A DNA stretch of 64,000 nt from CAYREE01 sp964423225 (GTDB lineage Archaea > Altiarchaeota > Altiarchaeia > IMC4 > SCGC-AAA252-I15), in the NCBI GenBank assembly GCA_964423225.1, contig CAYREE010000002.1, positions 12,067-76,066 on the forward strand, given 5' to 3'. The translations under genes were made by a program, and so were the position numbers. Of the stretch, positions 43,714 to 52,250 are shown piece after piece (the first letter of the stretch is position 1; every line of letters begins with the position of its first letter). The notes below the pieces were generated by a model that did not search any database, was not told the DNA's origin, and saw only the letters and a program-made list of their open reading frames with translations.

Positions 43714-44571
43714 ATGAGTGGACTGGCGACCAGGCCAATAGCTATAGAAGACCGGGTCTTAATGGCCCCTACAACTGATATTGGCGGGCCGATGGCTGCT
43801 GGTGGCAGAGGTGATGGTGAAACAAATTTTGATTCATTTATCAATGGTATTTTCAAGCGTTCGAAAGGCATGGAAGTTGGTGTAACTGAAAAATGGGTTA
43901 TTAGACGGCTTCTTGAATCCATCTATACTAAATCTGGTCTACAAAACTCTGATATCATCGAGCATGATGTGAATCGTCTTGGGAATAACATGCATGCGTC
44001 CGGCCTCCTTGATCGGGGTGCTAGCTGGGTTGATGAGGGTGCTAGAAGGTTTATCACGGTTTTAGAGGCGGTTGATAGGGGTAGTGGAGATGCTGTATTA
44101 AGGAGGACTGAAAATATTTCACGGATTGTAGGATCAAATGGGACTGGTTATGATTCTATAGGCATCATCGAGGATGGTGGAAGGATTGAAGACATGGAAT
44201 TCATTAAAAAAATGAGTGAGGATCTGGGACTTGTAAGACAGGATGTCGATGATATCCTAGGTGTTGCGAAGGACAAGCCTGATCTAGTAGCTAAGAGAAG
44301 ACCTATGGTTGATGCCTACTCAACGCGTGATCTTGGTGCTGTAAGACATGCATGTGGGCCAGTCTACGCCAGGATCATGACTTCTGATGATGCGCTTACG
44401 GCGTCTGAAGTAAGGGAATCGTTCTGCGCACTGTTCAGTGCATTTGCTAAATATCCTCCAACATCAGTTACTGAGATCAAAGAAACATTCCAGCAAGTTT
44501 CTTCTACTGGATTAAATCCTATAGAGCATCTTAAAACACTTCCTGACAGATTATACTCGTCAAAGTCTTGA
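43714..44571 (+). CDS. Hypothetical protein (285 aa)
   Basis: A 285-residue soluble protein. The first 40 residues are Gly-rich (PMAAGGRGDGET) and probably flexible; the rest appears helical (WVIRRLLESIYTKSGLQNSD, ARRFITVLEAVDRGSGDAVL). No motif, Cys cluster or membrane segment is recognised. It lies between the ksgA terminator and the pdx operon, with its own start but no clear promoter, and is co-oriented with pdxS 77 bp downstream. Confidence 0.55.
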   Translation: MSGLATRPIAIEDRVLMAPTTDIGGPMAAGGRGDGETNFDSFINGIFKRSKGMEVGVTEKWVIRRLLESIYTKSGLQNSDIIEHDVNRLGNNMHASGLLDRGASWVDEGARRFITVLEAVDRGSGDAVLRRTENISRIVGSNGTGYDSIGIIEDGGRIEDMEFIKKMSEDLGLVRQDVDDILGVAKDKPDLVAKRRPMVDAYSTRDLGAVRHACGPVYARIMTSDDALTASEVRESFCALFSAFAKYPPTSVTEIKETFQQVSSTGLNPIEHLKTLPDRLYSSKS

Positions 44572-44648
44572 TAAAAGGAAGGAAGGGATGGTTGTTTCCT
44601 ACCAGATCTTATTTATTAAGAAGTCATATATTATACTCTGGGTGATGT

Positions 44649-45530
44649 ATGGTGACTAAACGTGGTACAAAGCTTTTGAAGGAAGGATTTGCGAAGATGG
44701 TGAAGCGTGGCGTCGTAATGGACGTCACTGATGCGAAACAGGCAGGAATTGCTGAGGATGCTGGTGCTGTGGCTGTAATGGCTTTAGAGCGCGTTCCCTC
44801 AGATATACGTGCTGATGGAGGGGTGGCTAGGATGGCTGACCCACTTAAGATACAGGAGATATTAGACTGTGTTACAATCCCGGTTATGGCAAAATGTCGT
44901 ATCGGACATTTTGCAGAAGCGCAAATTCTACAGCATCTTGGCGTGGATATGGTGGATGAGAGCGAAGTACTAACTCCTGCTGACGAGCAGAACCATGTTG
45001 ATAAGAAACAATTTACAATACCCTTTGTTTGTGGTGCCCGGAATCTTGGCGAGGCTTTGAGAAGGATAAGTGAAGGAGCAGCAATGATCCGGACTAAAGG
45101 TGAGGCAGGCACTGGAAATATTGTGGAAGCAGTTAGGCATATGCGTGCAGTTATCGGCGAGATAAATAAGATTAAATCTATGAGTGATGATGAATTATAC
45201 GATGAGGCTAAGAACTTAAGGTCTCCGATAGAGCTTGTCAAGGAAGTCAAGAAACTAGGCAGGTTACCTGTCGTTAATTTTAGTGCTGGTGGAATTGCTA
45301 CGCCTGCTGACGCGTCTTTGATGATGCAGTTGGGTGGTGACGGCAACTTCGTGGGTTCAGGCATTTTTAAGAGTGATGAGCCCGAGCTTATGGCCAAGGC
45401 TATAGTGGAGGCGACACTTCATTATGATAAACCTGATGTTCTGGCAGAAGTTAGCAAAGGTTTGGGCGAAGCGATGAAAGGACTTGATATTGCAACTTTA
45501 GAGACTCGTCTACAGGAGCGTGGTGATTAA
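44649..45530 (+). CDS. pdxS: Pyridoxal 5'-phosphate synthase subunit PdxS
   Basis: Synthase subunit that builds PLP from ribose 5-phosphate, glyceraldehyde 3-phosphate and ammonia. At 293 residues it has standard length. Seen: Asp25 (VVMDVT), Lys82 (VMAKCRIGH), which forms the imine with ribose phosphate, and Lys150 (IRTKGEAGTGN), the second catalytic lysine, plus the phosphate loop FSAGGIATPADA. The start follows GGTGAT closely. It overlaps the next gene by one base. Confidence 0.97.
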   Translation: MVTKRGTKLLKEGFAKMVKRGVVMDVTDAKQAGIAEDAGAVAVMALERVPSDIRADGGVARMADPLKIQEILDCVTIPVMAKCRIGHFAEAQILQHLGVDMVDESEVLTPADEQNHVDKKQFTIPFVCGARNLGEALRRISEGAAMIRTKGEAGTGNIVEAVRHMRAVIGEINKIKSMSDDELYDEAKNLRSPIELVKEVKKLGRLPVVNFSAGGIATPADASLMMQLGGDGNFVGSGIFKSDEPELMAKAIVEATLHYDKPDVLAEVSKGLGEAMKGLDIATLETRLQERGD

Positions 45531-46318
45531 TGCTTGTTTCCGACGTTATGACGACGGAATTGATGACTTGCGGACCTGAAGAGAATCTAGTGGCTGTTGG
45601 AGACCGGCTTGATGAAGGTGGATTAAGTGCTGCGATAGTAATCGATAATTCCGAGGTTGTTGGTCTTGTTGGAAAGGAAACTTTTATCGCTAATCTACAT
45701 ATCATATGTGATGAGAAGCCTCTTGAAACTTATTGTGTGAGCGATTTCATGAGTCAAGATGTCATCCCATTGAATAGTGACGATGACTTGTATGATGCTA
45801 TAGATCGTATACAAAATCTCACAAAACATGTTGATAGACTTCCAGTCATATCTGATGGGAAGCTTGTAGGTGTTCTTTCTAAGAAGAATCTTACACAACT
45901 TTATGCGGATATGATGGGGGGGAAACATAAAGTCCGGGATATAATGCATTTTAATCCCTCGACAGTCGAGTCATACGATTCCCTTGATAAGGTTATTGAT
46001 GAGATGAAGATTTCAGGTGCGAAAAGCGTTCTTGTAATGGATGGTATTCATCTTTCTGGTATTATCACGATAAAGGATATTAGTATAAACTTATTCCGGG
46101 AGAAAAAAGTATGTAAGCGTACTAATGCTGTTAGCCTTCTTACTGCAGAAGATATTATGTCGAGGAATCCAATCACGATAAATGAGAAGATGGATTCTGC
46201 ATTAGCTGCACAGTTAATGATCGAGAAGGAATTTGGAAGCCTTCCTGTCGTGAATGGTGAGCTTAAAGGCATCCTAACGCGAACTGATCTTTTAAAAGGA
46301 TTTCAATTGGAAAAATAA
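45530..46318 (+). CDS. Four-CBS-domain protein inside the pdx operon
   Basis: A 262-residue protein made of four CBS domains (LVSDVMTTELMTCG, SDFMSQDVIPLNSDD, VRDIMHFNPSTVES, AEDIMSRNPITINE), with no other domain. It lies exactly between pdxS (1 bp overlap) and pdxT (21 bp gap), so it is co-expressed with the PLP synthase. CBS modules bind adenine nucleotides, and control of PLP synthesis by energy state is a reasonable guess. It resembles the CBS protein at 36943 in domain layout but not closely in sequence. Confidence 0.8.
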   Translation: MLVSDVMTTELMTCGPEENLVAVGDRLDEGGLSAAIVIDNSEVVGLVGKETFIANLHIICDEKPLETYCVSDFMSQDVIPLNSDDDLYDAIDRIQNLTKHVDRLPVISDGKLVGVLSKKNLTQLYADMMGGKHKVRDIMHFNPSTVESYDSLDKVIDEMKISGAKSVLVMDGIHLSGIITIKDISINLFREKKVCKRTNAVSLLTAEDIMSRNPITINEKMDSALAAQLMIEKEFGSLPVVNGELKGILTRTDLLKGFQLEK

Positions 46319-46339
46319 ATCCTGATCCATTAGATTGAA

Positions 46340-46933
46340 ATGAAATATGGGGTCTTGAATGTTCAAGGAGATGTAACTGAACACGTTCAATCACTTTGTA
46401 ATGCAGTTGATTCACTAGGCTTGGATGGAGAAGTGATTGAAGTCAAGGATAAGAATACGATAAAAAAGTGTAGTGCTCTCGTTATACCTGGGGGAGAATC
46501 AACTACTCTAGGACTCTTATTGAATGATTATGGCCTTGACACGGTAATCAATGAACTCGCCTCAAATGGCGTTCCTATCATGGGTACGTGTGCTGGTCTG
46601 ATACTTCTGGCTAAAGAGGGGAATAATCATGTCTTGAAAACTGGTCAGCCTTTATTGTCTTTAATGGATGTGAAGGTTAGTCGTAATGCTTTTGGTAGGC
46701 AGAGAGATTCTTTTGAAGCATTGCTTGATATTCCCGCATTAAATGGGGGTGGGTATCCGGGAGTTTTTATTCGAGCTCCTGCAATAGAGAAGTTATGGGG
46801 TAATGCAGAAGAATTATGCAGGTATGAGGATTTGATTGTAATGGCTAGACAGGATAATATTCTTGCTGTAGCATTTCATCCCGAGCTTACCTCGGATCTT
46901 CGCATACACGAGTATTTTCTGAAGATGATATGA
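46340..46933 (+). CDS. pdxT: Pyridoxal 5'-phosphate synthase glutaminase subunit PdxT
   Basis: Class I glutamine amidotransferase that supplies ammonia to PdxS. The 197-residue protein has a normal length. The nucleophile is Cys84 (GTCAGLILL), the oxyanion loop is IPGGESTT, and the His-Glu pair is in AFHPELTSD near residue 180. It is third in the pdxS-CBS-pdxT unit. Confidence 0.96.
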   Translation: MKYGVLNVQGDVTEHVQSLCNAVDSLGLDGEVIEVKDKNTIKKCSALVIPGGESTTLGLLLNDYGLDTVINELASNGVPIMGTCAGLILLAKEGNNHVLKTGQPLLSLMDVKVSRNAFGRQRDSFEALLDIPALNGGGYPGVFIRAPAIEKLWGNAEELCRYEDLIVMARQDNILAVAFHPELTSDLRIHEYFLKMI

Positions 46934-46965
46934 TTTTATTATTATCTTGCATATGATTTATCCCT

Positions 46966-47352
46966 ATGTCTCTCATTGATTTTGGCATTGTGCAGAAGGA
47001 GCTTAAGGATGCTGGCATCTTCCATACTCATCAGGTTTTGGTTCGTAAGAACAAGCATCTTGCAATTGGTAATGTTCCGTCAGTGTTCATTATAACGGAT
47101 ACCTGTATTTATCATGGTGGCACCGAGCATACTAACAATAATTTCTATTGTATACGTCTTAGCAAACTGCTTGAAGTAAGTGAAGTGGGCAAAAGCATGT
47201 GGAAGAGCATAAAGATAAGATATGCTCAAGATGATAGGATAGAATCCATTTATGTCTGTCCTTTTACCGGGGATCCGGGCAAGCCAGTGATAGATGAGGA
47301 GTCATTCAAGATCATCATGGATTTATTAAAGGCTAATTTAAATTCTGTTTGA
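46966..47352 (+). CDS. Hypothetical protein (128 aa)
   Basis: A 128-residue soluble, beta-rich protein (KNKHLAIGNVPSVFIITDT, NNFYCIRLSKLLEV, SIKIRYAQDDRIESIYVC) ending in one helix. The alternation resembles a PH-like or small beta-barrel fold, but no family is recognised. It is followed by the alkylguanine transferase gene with no gap (1 bp), so it is probably co-transcribed. Confidence 0.6.
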   Translation: MSLIDFGIVQKELKDAGIFHTHQVLVRKNKHLAIGNVPSVFIITDTCIYHGGTEHTNNNFYCIRLSKLLEVSEVGKSMWKSIKIRYAQDDRIESIYVCPFTGDPGKPVIDEESFKIIMDLLKANLNSV

Positions 47353-47353
47353 A

Positions 47354-47830
47354 ATGTCTAGGATTATTAAAACAAGAGCGGGTTTCATGGGATATGACTA
47401 TGGATCGCTAGGGATAGAGAAGGTTTATCTGCCACAACCTACAAAAGAGAGTTTAATGGAAAAATATGGGATAGATGAATCTTCAACGAGTGGATTAAGA
47501 TTATTTGACGACAAGTTAGCTGATTATTTCAAGGGTATTGAATCAGATTTTAAGGATGTTCCACAGAATATGGAGGGATTGACTGCTTTTCAACAGAGGG
47601 TACTTGAAAAGACGAGGGATGTGCCCTATGGGCAAACAAAAAGTTATGGATGGATTGCCCGTTCTATTGGGGCGCCATATGCTGCCCGTGCAGTTGGTAA
47701 TGCATTAAGGTCTAATCCCCTACCTCTATTGGTGCCATGCCATCGGATAGTCGGTTCTACTGGCCTGGGTGGCTTCACACCATCAATTGATTTGAAGAAA
47801 AGGCTGCTTAAACTTGAGGGCGCACTATGA
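47354..47830 (+). CDS. ogt: Methylated-DNA--protein-cysteine methyltransferase
   Basis: Suicidal repair of O6-alkylguanine by transfer to a Cys. The 158-residue protein has an N-terminal domain and the C-terminal transferase domain. The active-site motif is VPCHRIVGS with Cys129; upstream lie the Arg finger segment AARAVGNALRSNP and the conserved PYGQTKSYGWIA. It overlaps the next gene by 4 bp (ATGA). Confidence 0.95.
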   Translation: MSRIIKTRAGFMGYDYGSLGIEKVYLPQPTKESLMEKYGIDESSTSGLRLFDDKLADYFKGIESDFKDVPQNMEGLTAFQQRVLEKTRDVPYGQTKSYGWIARSIGAPYAARAVGNALRSNPLPLLVPCHRIVGSTGLGGFTPSIDLKKRLLKLEGAL

Positions 47831-48600
47831 AAGTAGGATGCATGAATAATCCCCGAAAGGATTTCATCGAAGAATTAAGATTATTCCATAGTTATGGACT
47901 GGATTATATTGATCTTACAATGGAATATCCGGGGGCTAGTATAGAGAAGGTTAAGAAAGAAGAGAAGGAATTCACAAGGCTATTGAAAAAATTTGACATG
48001 TCTGTCATAGGTCATATGCCCTGGTACCTACAGATAACAAGTCCACATAAGAATGTGAGGAAGGCATTCCTGAATGAGGCGTCTGATGTGATGGAACTAT
48101 CGGCTGGACTAGGGGCTCCGCATGTGACCATCCATCCTGATTTCCTACCATTGAAGAGGACTGTACAGGAACAAAAAGAATTATTGATAGATTCTCTCGG
48201 ACAGTTATTGGATAAATCCCAGGATCTGGGTATCGATCTTTGTTTTGAGAACTTTAAGAAAGATCATGTTAGCTCATTAGTACTTGAAGATATCTTCAAG
48301 GAATTACCTGGATTAAAATTCACTCTTGATGTAGGCCATGGATTCATTGGTGTGGGTAATATTGAATATATCAAGGATCTTATAAGTCAATTCAAGGATC
48401 GTCTGACTCATGTACACATCCATGATAATCAGGGGATGGAAGACGATCACTTACCTCTTGGCGTGGGTCAGATAGACATTCCCGGAGTAGTTGACTCTTT
48501 GAAGAACGCTGGATATAATGGATCTATCACATTAGAAGTCTTCGCACAAGACAGGGATTACATGAAACTGAGCATGCAAAAACTTAATGGAATGTGGTGA
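47827..48600 (+). CDS. Sugar-phosphate isomerase/AP-endonuclease-type TIM-barrel protein
   Basis: A 257-residue TIM-barrel protein of the xylose isomerase-like/AP endonuclease 2 family. Metal ligands are visible: His in VTIHPDFL, Glu in LCFENFKKDH, Asp/His in TLDVGHGF, His in HVHIHDNQG and Glu in ITLEVFAQD. Members are isomerases, epimerases or endonuclease IV-like repair enzymes. Its coupling by a 4 bp overlap to the O6-alkylguanine repair gene favours a DNA-repair role, though the missing long C-terminal helices make endonuclease IV itself less likely. Confidence 0.75.
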   Translation: MKVGCMNNPRKDFIEELRLFHSYGLDYIDLTMEYPGASIEKVKKEEKEFTRLLKKFDMSVIGHMPWYLQITSPHKNVRKAFLNEASDVMELSAGLGAPHVTIHPDFLPLKRTVQEQKELLIDSLGQLLDKSQDLGIDLCFENFKKDHVSSLVLEDIFKELPGLKFTLDVGHGFIGVGNIEYIKDLISQFKDRLTHVHIHDNQGMEDDHLPLGVGQIDIPGVVDSLKNAGYNGSITLEVFAQDRDYMKLSMQKLNGMW

Positions 48601-48602
48601 AT

Positions 48603-49772
48603 CTATCTTCCTGATATTATCTTTATCACATCGCAGTCGGCTAGCACATGGTCTTTTCCTACCTTCTGCTTTGTGCGTGCGTCAACAGCTCCTATGAATT
48701 TTTCTCCTATGTCTGTATGAACCTTATATGCTAGGTCTAGGGCTGTCGAATCATTTGGCACTAGATATGAGTCTGGAAGCACCTTACCCTTCTTGTCTGA
48801 AAGCTTACCCTCGTTTTCAACAGGATAAACCGTTATTAGTCCAAGGACATCATATACTGCCTTATTAAGTGATTTTTGCACACCTGTCGAACCATGCTTC
48901 TCTAATATCTTAGTCTTAACGAATTCCATGGCCTTGGATTGTTTCTCAGTTAATTCTCCTTTTACTGTAAATTCCCCATCTCCTGGCACATACTCTATAA
49001 GCTCGTGAGCATCCGCTTCACGTAATGCTAGTTCAGCTTCAGCACAGACAGGTATCATCTCATACTTTGCTTGTAGTCTATCAAAGTTATCCATTCCTAG
49101 ATCTATTTTATTTGCGGTAATTAGGATGGGTTTTGAAATCTGTCTCAAAACAATGGCGAACCTCATTATGTCTTCATCACTCCAATCCCTATTGTCTTCA
49201 AGTCTCGTCTTCTTCAATGCGTTTTTCACATGGCCTTCTGAAACCGATAATCCCGTTAAAATAGTTGTGAGCTCATCGACTAGCTTTGCATCTGCATGGA
49301 CTATCTTCGACTTGATCTTCTTCCAGTTCTTTCTGATGATTCCTGCAAACCAGTGATTCACCTCATCTTCAAGGAATTTTATATCCTCTTCTGGATCATG
49401 GTTTACACAAGCCTCTCCCAGCTCATCGGTTCTACCTGAAATATCGACTATATGGATTAATACATCTGCCTGCCTCAAGTCATCTAGAAACTGGTTTCCA
49501 AGGCCTTTTCCTTCATGTGCTCCTGGTACGAGTCCTGCAACATCTATGATCTTTATTGGTGTGAATCTGTTGCCTTTCTTGCATACGCTATTGTTTGGAT
49601 TGCATTCAACATTGAATTCGTTGCATGGGCATTTTCCACGCACATATCCAACCCCGATATTGGCTTTTATTGTCGTGAATGGAAATCCAGCAATTTCTGC
49701 GTCAGCTAGTGTTAATGCCTTGAAAAACGTTGATTTTCCAACATTTGGTTTCCCGACTACTCCTACTTCCAT
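48603..49772 (-). CDS. YchF-type GTPase/ATPase with TGS domain
   Basis: A 389-residue translation-associated P-loop NTPase of the Obg/YchF group. G1 is GKPNVGKSTF, the FTTIKANIG switch follows, G3 is DVAGLVPGAHEGKGLGNQFL and G4 is ITANKIDLG; a TGS domain ends the protein (about 315-389: KGKVLPDSYLVPND, GKDHVLADCDVIKI). A Cys-rich loop (KCPCNEFNVECNPNNSVC) sits between G1 and G3, as in archaeal members. ATG 49772 follows a TGATG junction with the upstream gene; a GTG one codon earlier is possible. It binds ribosomes in relatives; the role here is inferred. Confidence 0.9.
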   Translation of the reverse strand: MEVGVVGKPNVGKSTFFKALTLADAEIAGFPFTTIKANIGVGYVRGKCPCNEFNVECNPNNSVCKKGNRFTPIKIIDVAGLVPGAHEGKGLGNQFLDDLRQADVLIHIVDISGRTDELGEACVNHDPEEDIKFLEDEVNHWFAGIIRKNWKKIKSKIVHADAKLVDELTTILTGLSVSEGHVKNALKKTRLEDNRDWSDEDIMRFAIVLRQISKPILITANKIDLGMDNFDRLQAKYEMIPVCAEAELALREADAHELIEYVPGDGEFTVKGELTEKQSKAMEFVKTKILEKHGSTGVQKSLNKAVYDVLGLITVYPVENEGKLSDKKGKVLPDSYLVPNDSTALDLAYKVHTDIGEKFIGAVDARTKQKVGKDHVLADCDVIKIISGR

Positions 49773-50863
49773 CACTTATTCCTCTCCCAATTATTTATAA
49801 ATAATAGTAAGGCTGCTATTATGATTAACATCATTGAACCTGCTACAATAAGTGATTCGGTAGGATTTCTTGTTGGTAGGCTATTATAATAGATGAAGCC
49901 GTTTGTACTTCCAATAATGATCCTCTTATAATCTATCTTGGATGTTAGGATCCTACCCTTTGTATCCAAGTACCATCTTACCTCTCCTGTCGGGTCTGTA
50001 AGATAGAGTCTTTCATCGAGTGTTCCCGCAATCGTATGGAATCCATTAGTTGCCATTGAAGTGATTCCATCACTTAGTCTGATACTATACCTGAGTCCAC
50101 CATCCCTGTGAAAGACTAAGAGTCGACCGTCTTTCAAACCTGCTAGTATTGTATTATCATGTGCTATTAATACTCCGATCTGATCATTGGTCCTATACCT
50201 CCATTTGAGGCTTCCATTATGATCGAATATAATTATGAAACCATTATTCAATCCGATGATAATGCCTTCATCATCGACAGTTGAAGTCCTGATTATATCC
50301 TCTACTCCAAACTTTTTTATCTGTTTTCCATCCTGATCAAGTCTTATAACATCTCTGTCTGTTATAATAATTGTTTCATTCCCGATTATTGTAGCTGAGA
50401 TACTATAACCTCCACTATTATACTCCCATAATGGATTACCGTTTCTATTAATACAGTAGACATTTCCAGTTGATGTGCCAATTATTATTCGATCAGCATT
50501 CATATCAACGGAGTCTGGAAATAATGACTGTTCTTCAAGATCTTTATCCCACATCATAAAACCCTCTAAGATAGAATAAATCCTACCGTCCATTGCCGAT
50601 AAGATGATTCCTTCCTCATCAGCCTTTAAAGTATTGATTGTCGTGTTGATGGAGTAATTCCATAAAATACTGCCATTAAAATCTATCTTTGAGATCGTAT
50701 TGTTGTATGCTACAACAAATGCTTTATCTAGCATTTCAAGCGAAGTAACTCTAAGGCCTATAGGAATCTGCCAGTCAGGAATCTTCACTGTTTCCTGTGA
50801 ATCAACAAGGCTTGTCCCAAGCGCTAGGATTATTATTATACTCGCCCATTTTTTTTGTAGCAT
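49772..50863 (-). CDS. Exported PQQ-like beta-propeller, C-terminally membrane anchored
   Basis: A 363-residue protein. It has an N-terminal signal peptide (KKWASIIIILALGTSLV) and a C-terminal transmembrane segment (VAGSMMLIIIAALLLFI) followed by a short basic end, so the propeller is outside the membrane. The middle carries seven or so PQQ-like blades (NGSILWNYS, NGNPLWEYNSGG, NGSLKWRYRTND, TGEVRWYLDTKG). No active-site cofactor Cys pair is seen, so it is probably a binding or structural propeller. It overlaps the YchF-type gene by 1 bp. Confidence 0.75.
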   Translation of the reverse strand: MLQKKWASIIIILALGTSLVDSQETVKIPDWQIPIGLRVTSLEMLDKAFVVAYNNTISKIDFNGSILWNYSINTTINTLKADEEGIILSAMDGRIYSILEGFMMWDKDLEEQSLFPDSVDMNADRIIIGTSTGNVYCINRNGNPLWEYNSGGYSISATIIGNETIIITDRDVIRLDQDGKQIKKFGVEDIIRTSTVDDEGIIIGLNNGFIIIFDHNGSLKWRYRTNDQIGVLIAHDNTILAGLKDGRLLVFHRDGGLRYSIRLSDGITSMATNGFHTIAGTLDERLYLTDPTGEVRWYLDTKGRILTSKIDYKRIIIGSTNGFIYYNSLPTRNPTESLIVAGSMMLIIIAALLLFINNWERNK

Positions 50864-50914
50864 AGTTAGGAATAGTGTTTTTTGATTTATATTGTTCTCA
50901 TTTAAGACTTATAC

Positions 50915-51133
50915 ATGAAGCTAATAGATTTGGTGTCTCCGATCGGTATTTTGATTATCGGGACCTTTTTCCTGGCAATAGGTTATGTTATATTCAATAA
51001 TTACCTAACTATCTCAGAGGCAACTGCTTTATCAAAGGGTGTGGAATTCATTCAGATAGGATTGGTGATGATAGTCTTATCATTTGTTATGTCGTGTGTA
51101 GGACAAGTATTTCGTCTGTTGAAAATAATATAA
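50915..51133 (+). CDS. Small two-pass membrane protein (72 aa)
   Basis: A 72-residue protein with two hydrophobic segments (PIGILIIGTFFLAIGYVIF and IQIGLVMIVLSFVMSCVG) joined by a polar loop. It is a single plus-strand gene next to the minus-strand filament genes, ending 57 bp from the second pilin. The family is not recognised; it may be unrelated to the filament. Confidence 0.6.
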   Translation: MKLIDLVSPIGILIIGTFFLAIGYVIFNNYLTISEATALSKGVEFIQIGLVMIVLSFVMSCVGQVFRLLKII

Positions 51134-51170
51134 AAAAAAAGAGGGGTTTGTCCAGGTTTTATCCTGGACA
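51132..51170 (-). terminator. Hairpin plus T-run terminator of the distal pilin gene
   Basis: A perfect 8 bp stem, TGTCCAGG/CCTGGACA (51149-51156 with 51163-51170, 6 nt loop), lies about 20 bp beyond the stop of the pilin at 51191. On the minus strand it is followed by AACCCCTC and nine T. The same AACCCCTC-T-run follows the other pilin. Confidence 0.7.
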
Positions 51171-51190
51171 TTTGTGTTGTTGTTTTTACG

Positions 51191-51649
51191 CTATCCGCAT
51201 ATTCCTTCAATCTTCTTAGTTCCCGTGAACTCGATTCCGGTAATAGCATTATCCCGGTCATCAAACACGAAAGCAACTTCTAGGGCATATGGCTGGTCTG
51301 CAACACATGCTGAACCAAGGTCGCGTTTTACTGTCTCGGTCTTACCTACTAATAATACTAGGTTTGCCGCCTCTGTTACCACTACTCCTGGATTACCAAC
51401 AGTCATACTCGAGATAACAATCGTGTAGTCCTGATTGTTTCGTATCGTGAAATACGATACACCGCTTTCAACAACTTTCCAGTTCAAAATCCCCATTTCT
51501 GCTCCTCTCCAATAGGATTTTGAGGCCTGGATTCCGGCTCCGGCTCCTATGTCTATAAATCCTCCTAATACCGTCACCACTATTAGCGCGACAATCACTA
51601 CTACTGCGAGTATCACGAGATACTCTGTGGATAATTGTCCTTTATCCAT
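51191..51649 (-). CDS. Major pilin-like protein with class III signal peptide (copy 2)
   Basis: A 152-residue archaeal type IV pilin homologue. A class III signal is present: the charged start MDKGQLSTEY, with cleavage expected after Gly4 so that the mature chain begins QLSTEY, followed by a hydrophobic helix (LVILAVVVIVALIVVTVLGG) that packs in the fibre core. The C-terminal part is a beta-rich head with one Cys pair. The first 45 residues are nearly identical to copy 1 (51724); the heads diverge. A strong Shine-Dalgarno GGAGGTG precedes ATG 51649. It has its own terminator. Confidence 0.9.
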   Translation of the reverse strand: MDKGQLSTEYLVILAVVVIVALIVVTVLGGFIDIGAGAGIQASKSYWRGAEMGILNWKVVESGVSYFTIRNNQDYTIVISSMTVGNPGVVVTEAANLVLLVGKTETVKRDLGSACVADQPYALEVAFVFDDRDNAITGIEFTGTKKIEGICG

Positions 51650-51698
51650 GAAACACCTCCTATAGATTTATTCTATATTTTTATTATATGATTGTGTT

Positions 51699-51711
51699 AA
51701 AAAAAGAGGGG
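51699..51711 (-). terminator. T-run terminator of the proximal pilin gene
   Basis: About 12 bp after the stop of the pilin at 51724, the minus strand reads AACCCCTC and seven T, the same signal as after the other pilin. A weak 4 bp stem (CCTG/CAGG) overlaps the stop codon. It should end transcripts between the two pilin genes. Confidence 0.6.
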
Positions 51712-51723
51712 TTATTCCTGTTT

Positions 51724-52194
51724 TTAGCAGGTTCCCTCTATTTTCTTAACGCCGTCAAACTTTAGGTCTGCGATAGTGTGGTCTACATCCGTGTATATCA
51801 CACTAACGGCTGCTGCATATGGCGATCCTGCACTTCCTGCCGCACATGTGCTGATGTCCTGATTCACTGTCCTGCTTTGTCCTGGATTAAGTGTCAGAGA
51901 TACCATTCCTCCACCTCCTCCTATCACTGTGACTCCATCCACTGTGAACGAAGTAATCTGGATTGTGTAATCCAGGTTGTTTCTCACCGTGAAGTAGGAA
52001 CTACTGCCTGCTAATGCTACCTTCCAATTTAATAGTCCGATGTCTGCTCCTCTCCAGTAGGACTTTGATGCTTGCACACCTGCTCCTGCACCGATGTCTA
52101 TGAATCCTCCGAGGACTGTCACGACTATTAAGGCTACTATGACAACGACTGCAAGGATGACCAAATATTCCGTTGATAATTGTCCTTTATCCAT
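51724..52194 (-). CDS. Major pilin-like protein with class III signal peptide (copy 1)
   Basis: A 156-residue pilin, paralogue of 51191-51649. The start MDKGQLSTEY and hydrophobic core are identical, and the following FIDIGAGAGVQASKSYWRGA differs in one residue, then the C-terminal head (VTVIGGGGGMVSLTLNPGQS) diverges. A strong Shine-Dalgarno (GGGAGGTG) lies before ATG 52194. Each copy has its own strong ribosome site and terminator, as expected of abundant structural subunits. It lies directly downstream of the two membrane assembly proteins. Confidence 0.9.
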   Translation of the reverse strand: MDKGQLSTEYLVILAVVVIVALIVVTVLGGFIDIGAGAGVQASKSYWRGADIGLLNWKVALAGSSSYFTVRNNLDYTIQITSFTVDGVTVIGGGGGMVSLTLNPGQSRTVNQDISTCAAGSAGSPYAAAVSVIYTDVDHTIADLKFDGVKKIEGTC

Positions 52195-52250
52195 TTTTCA
52201 CCTCCCTTGGGTATATTGATTATTTATTTTTTTCCTTTATAACCCTTGTT

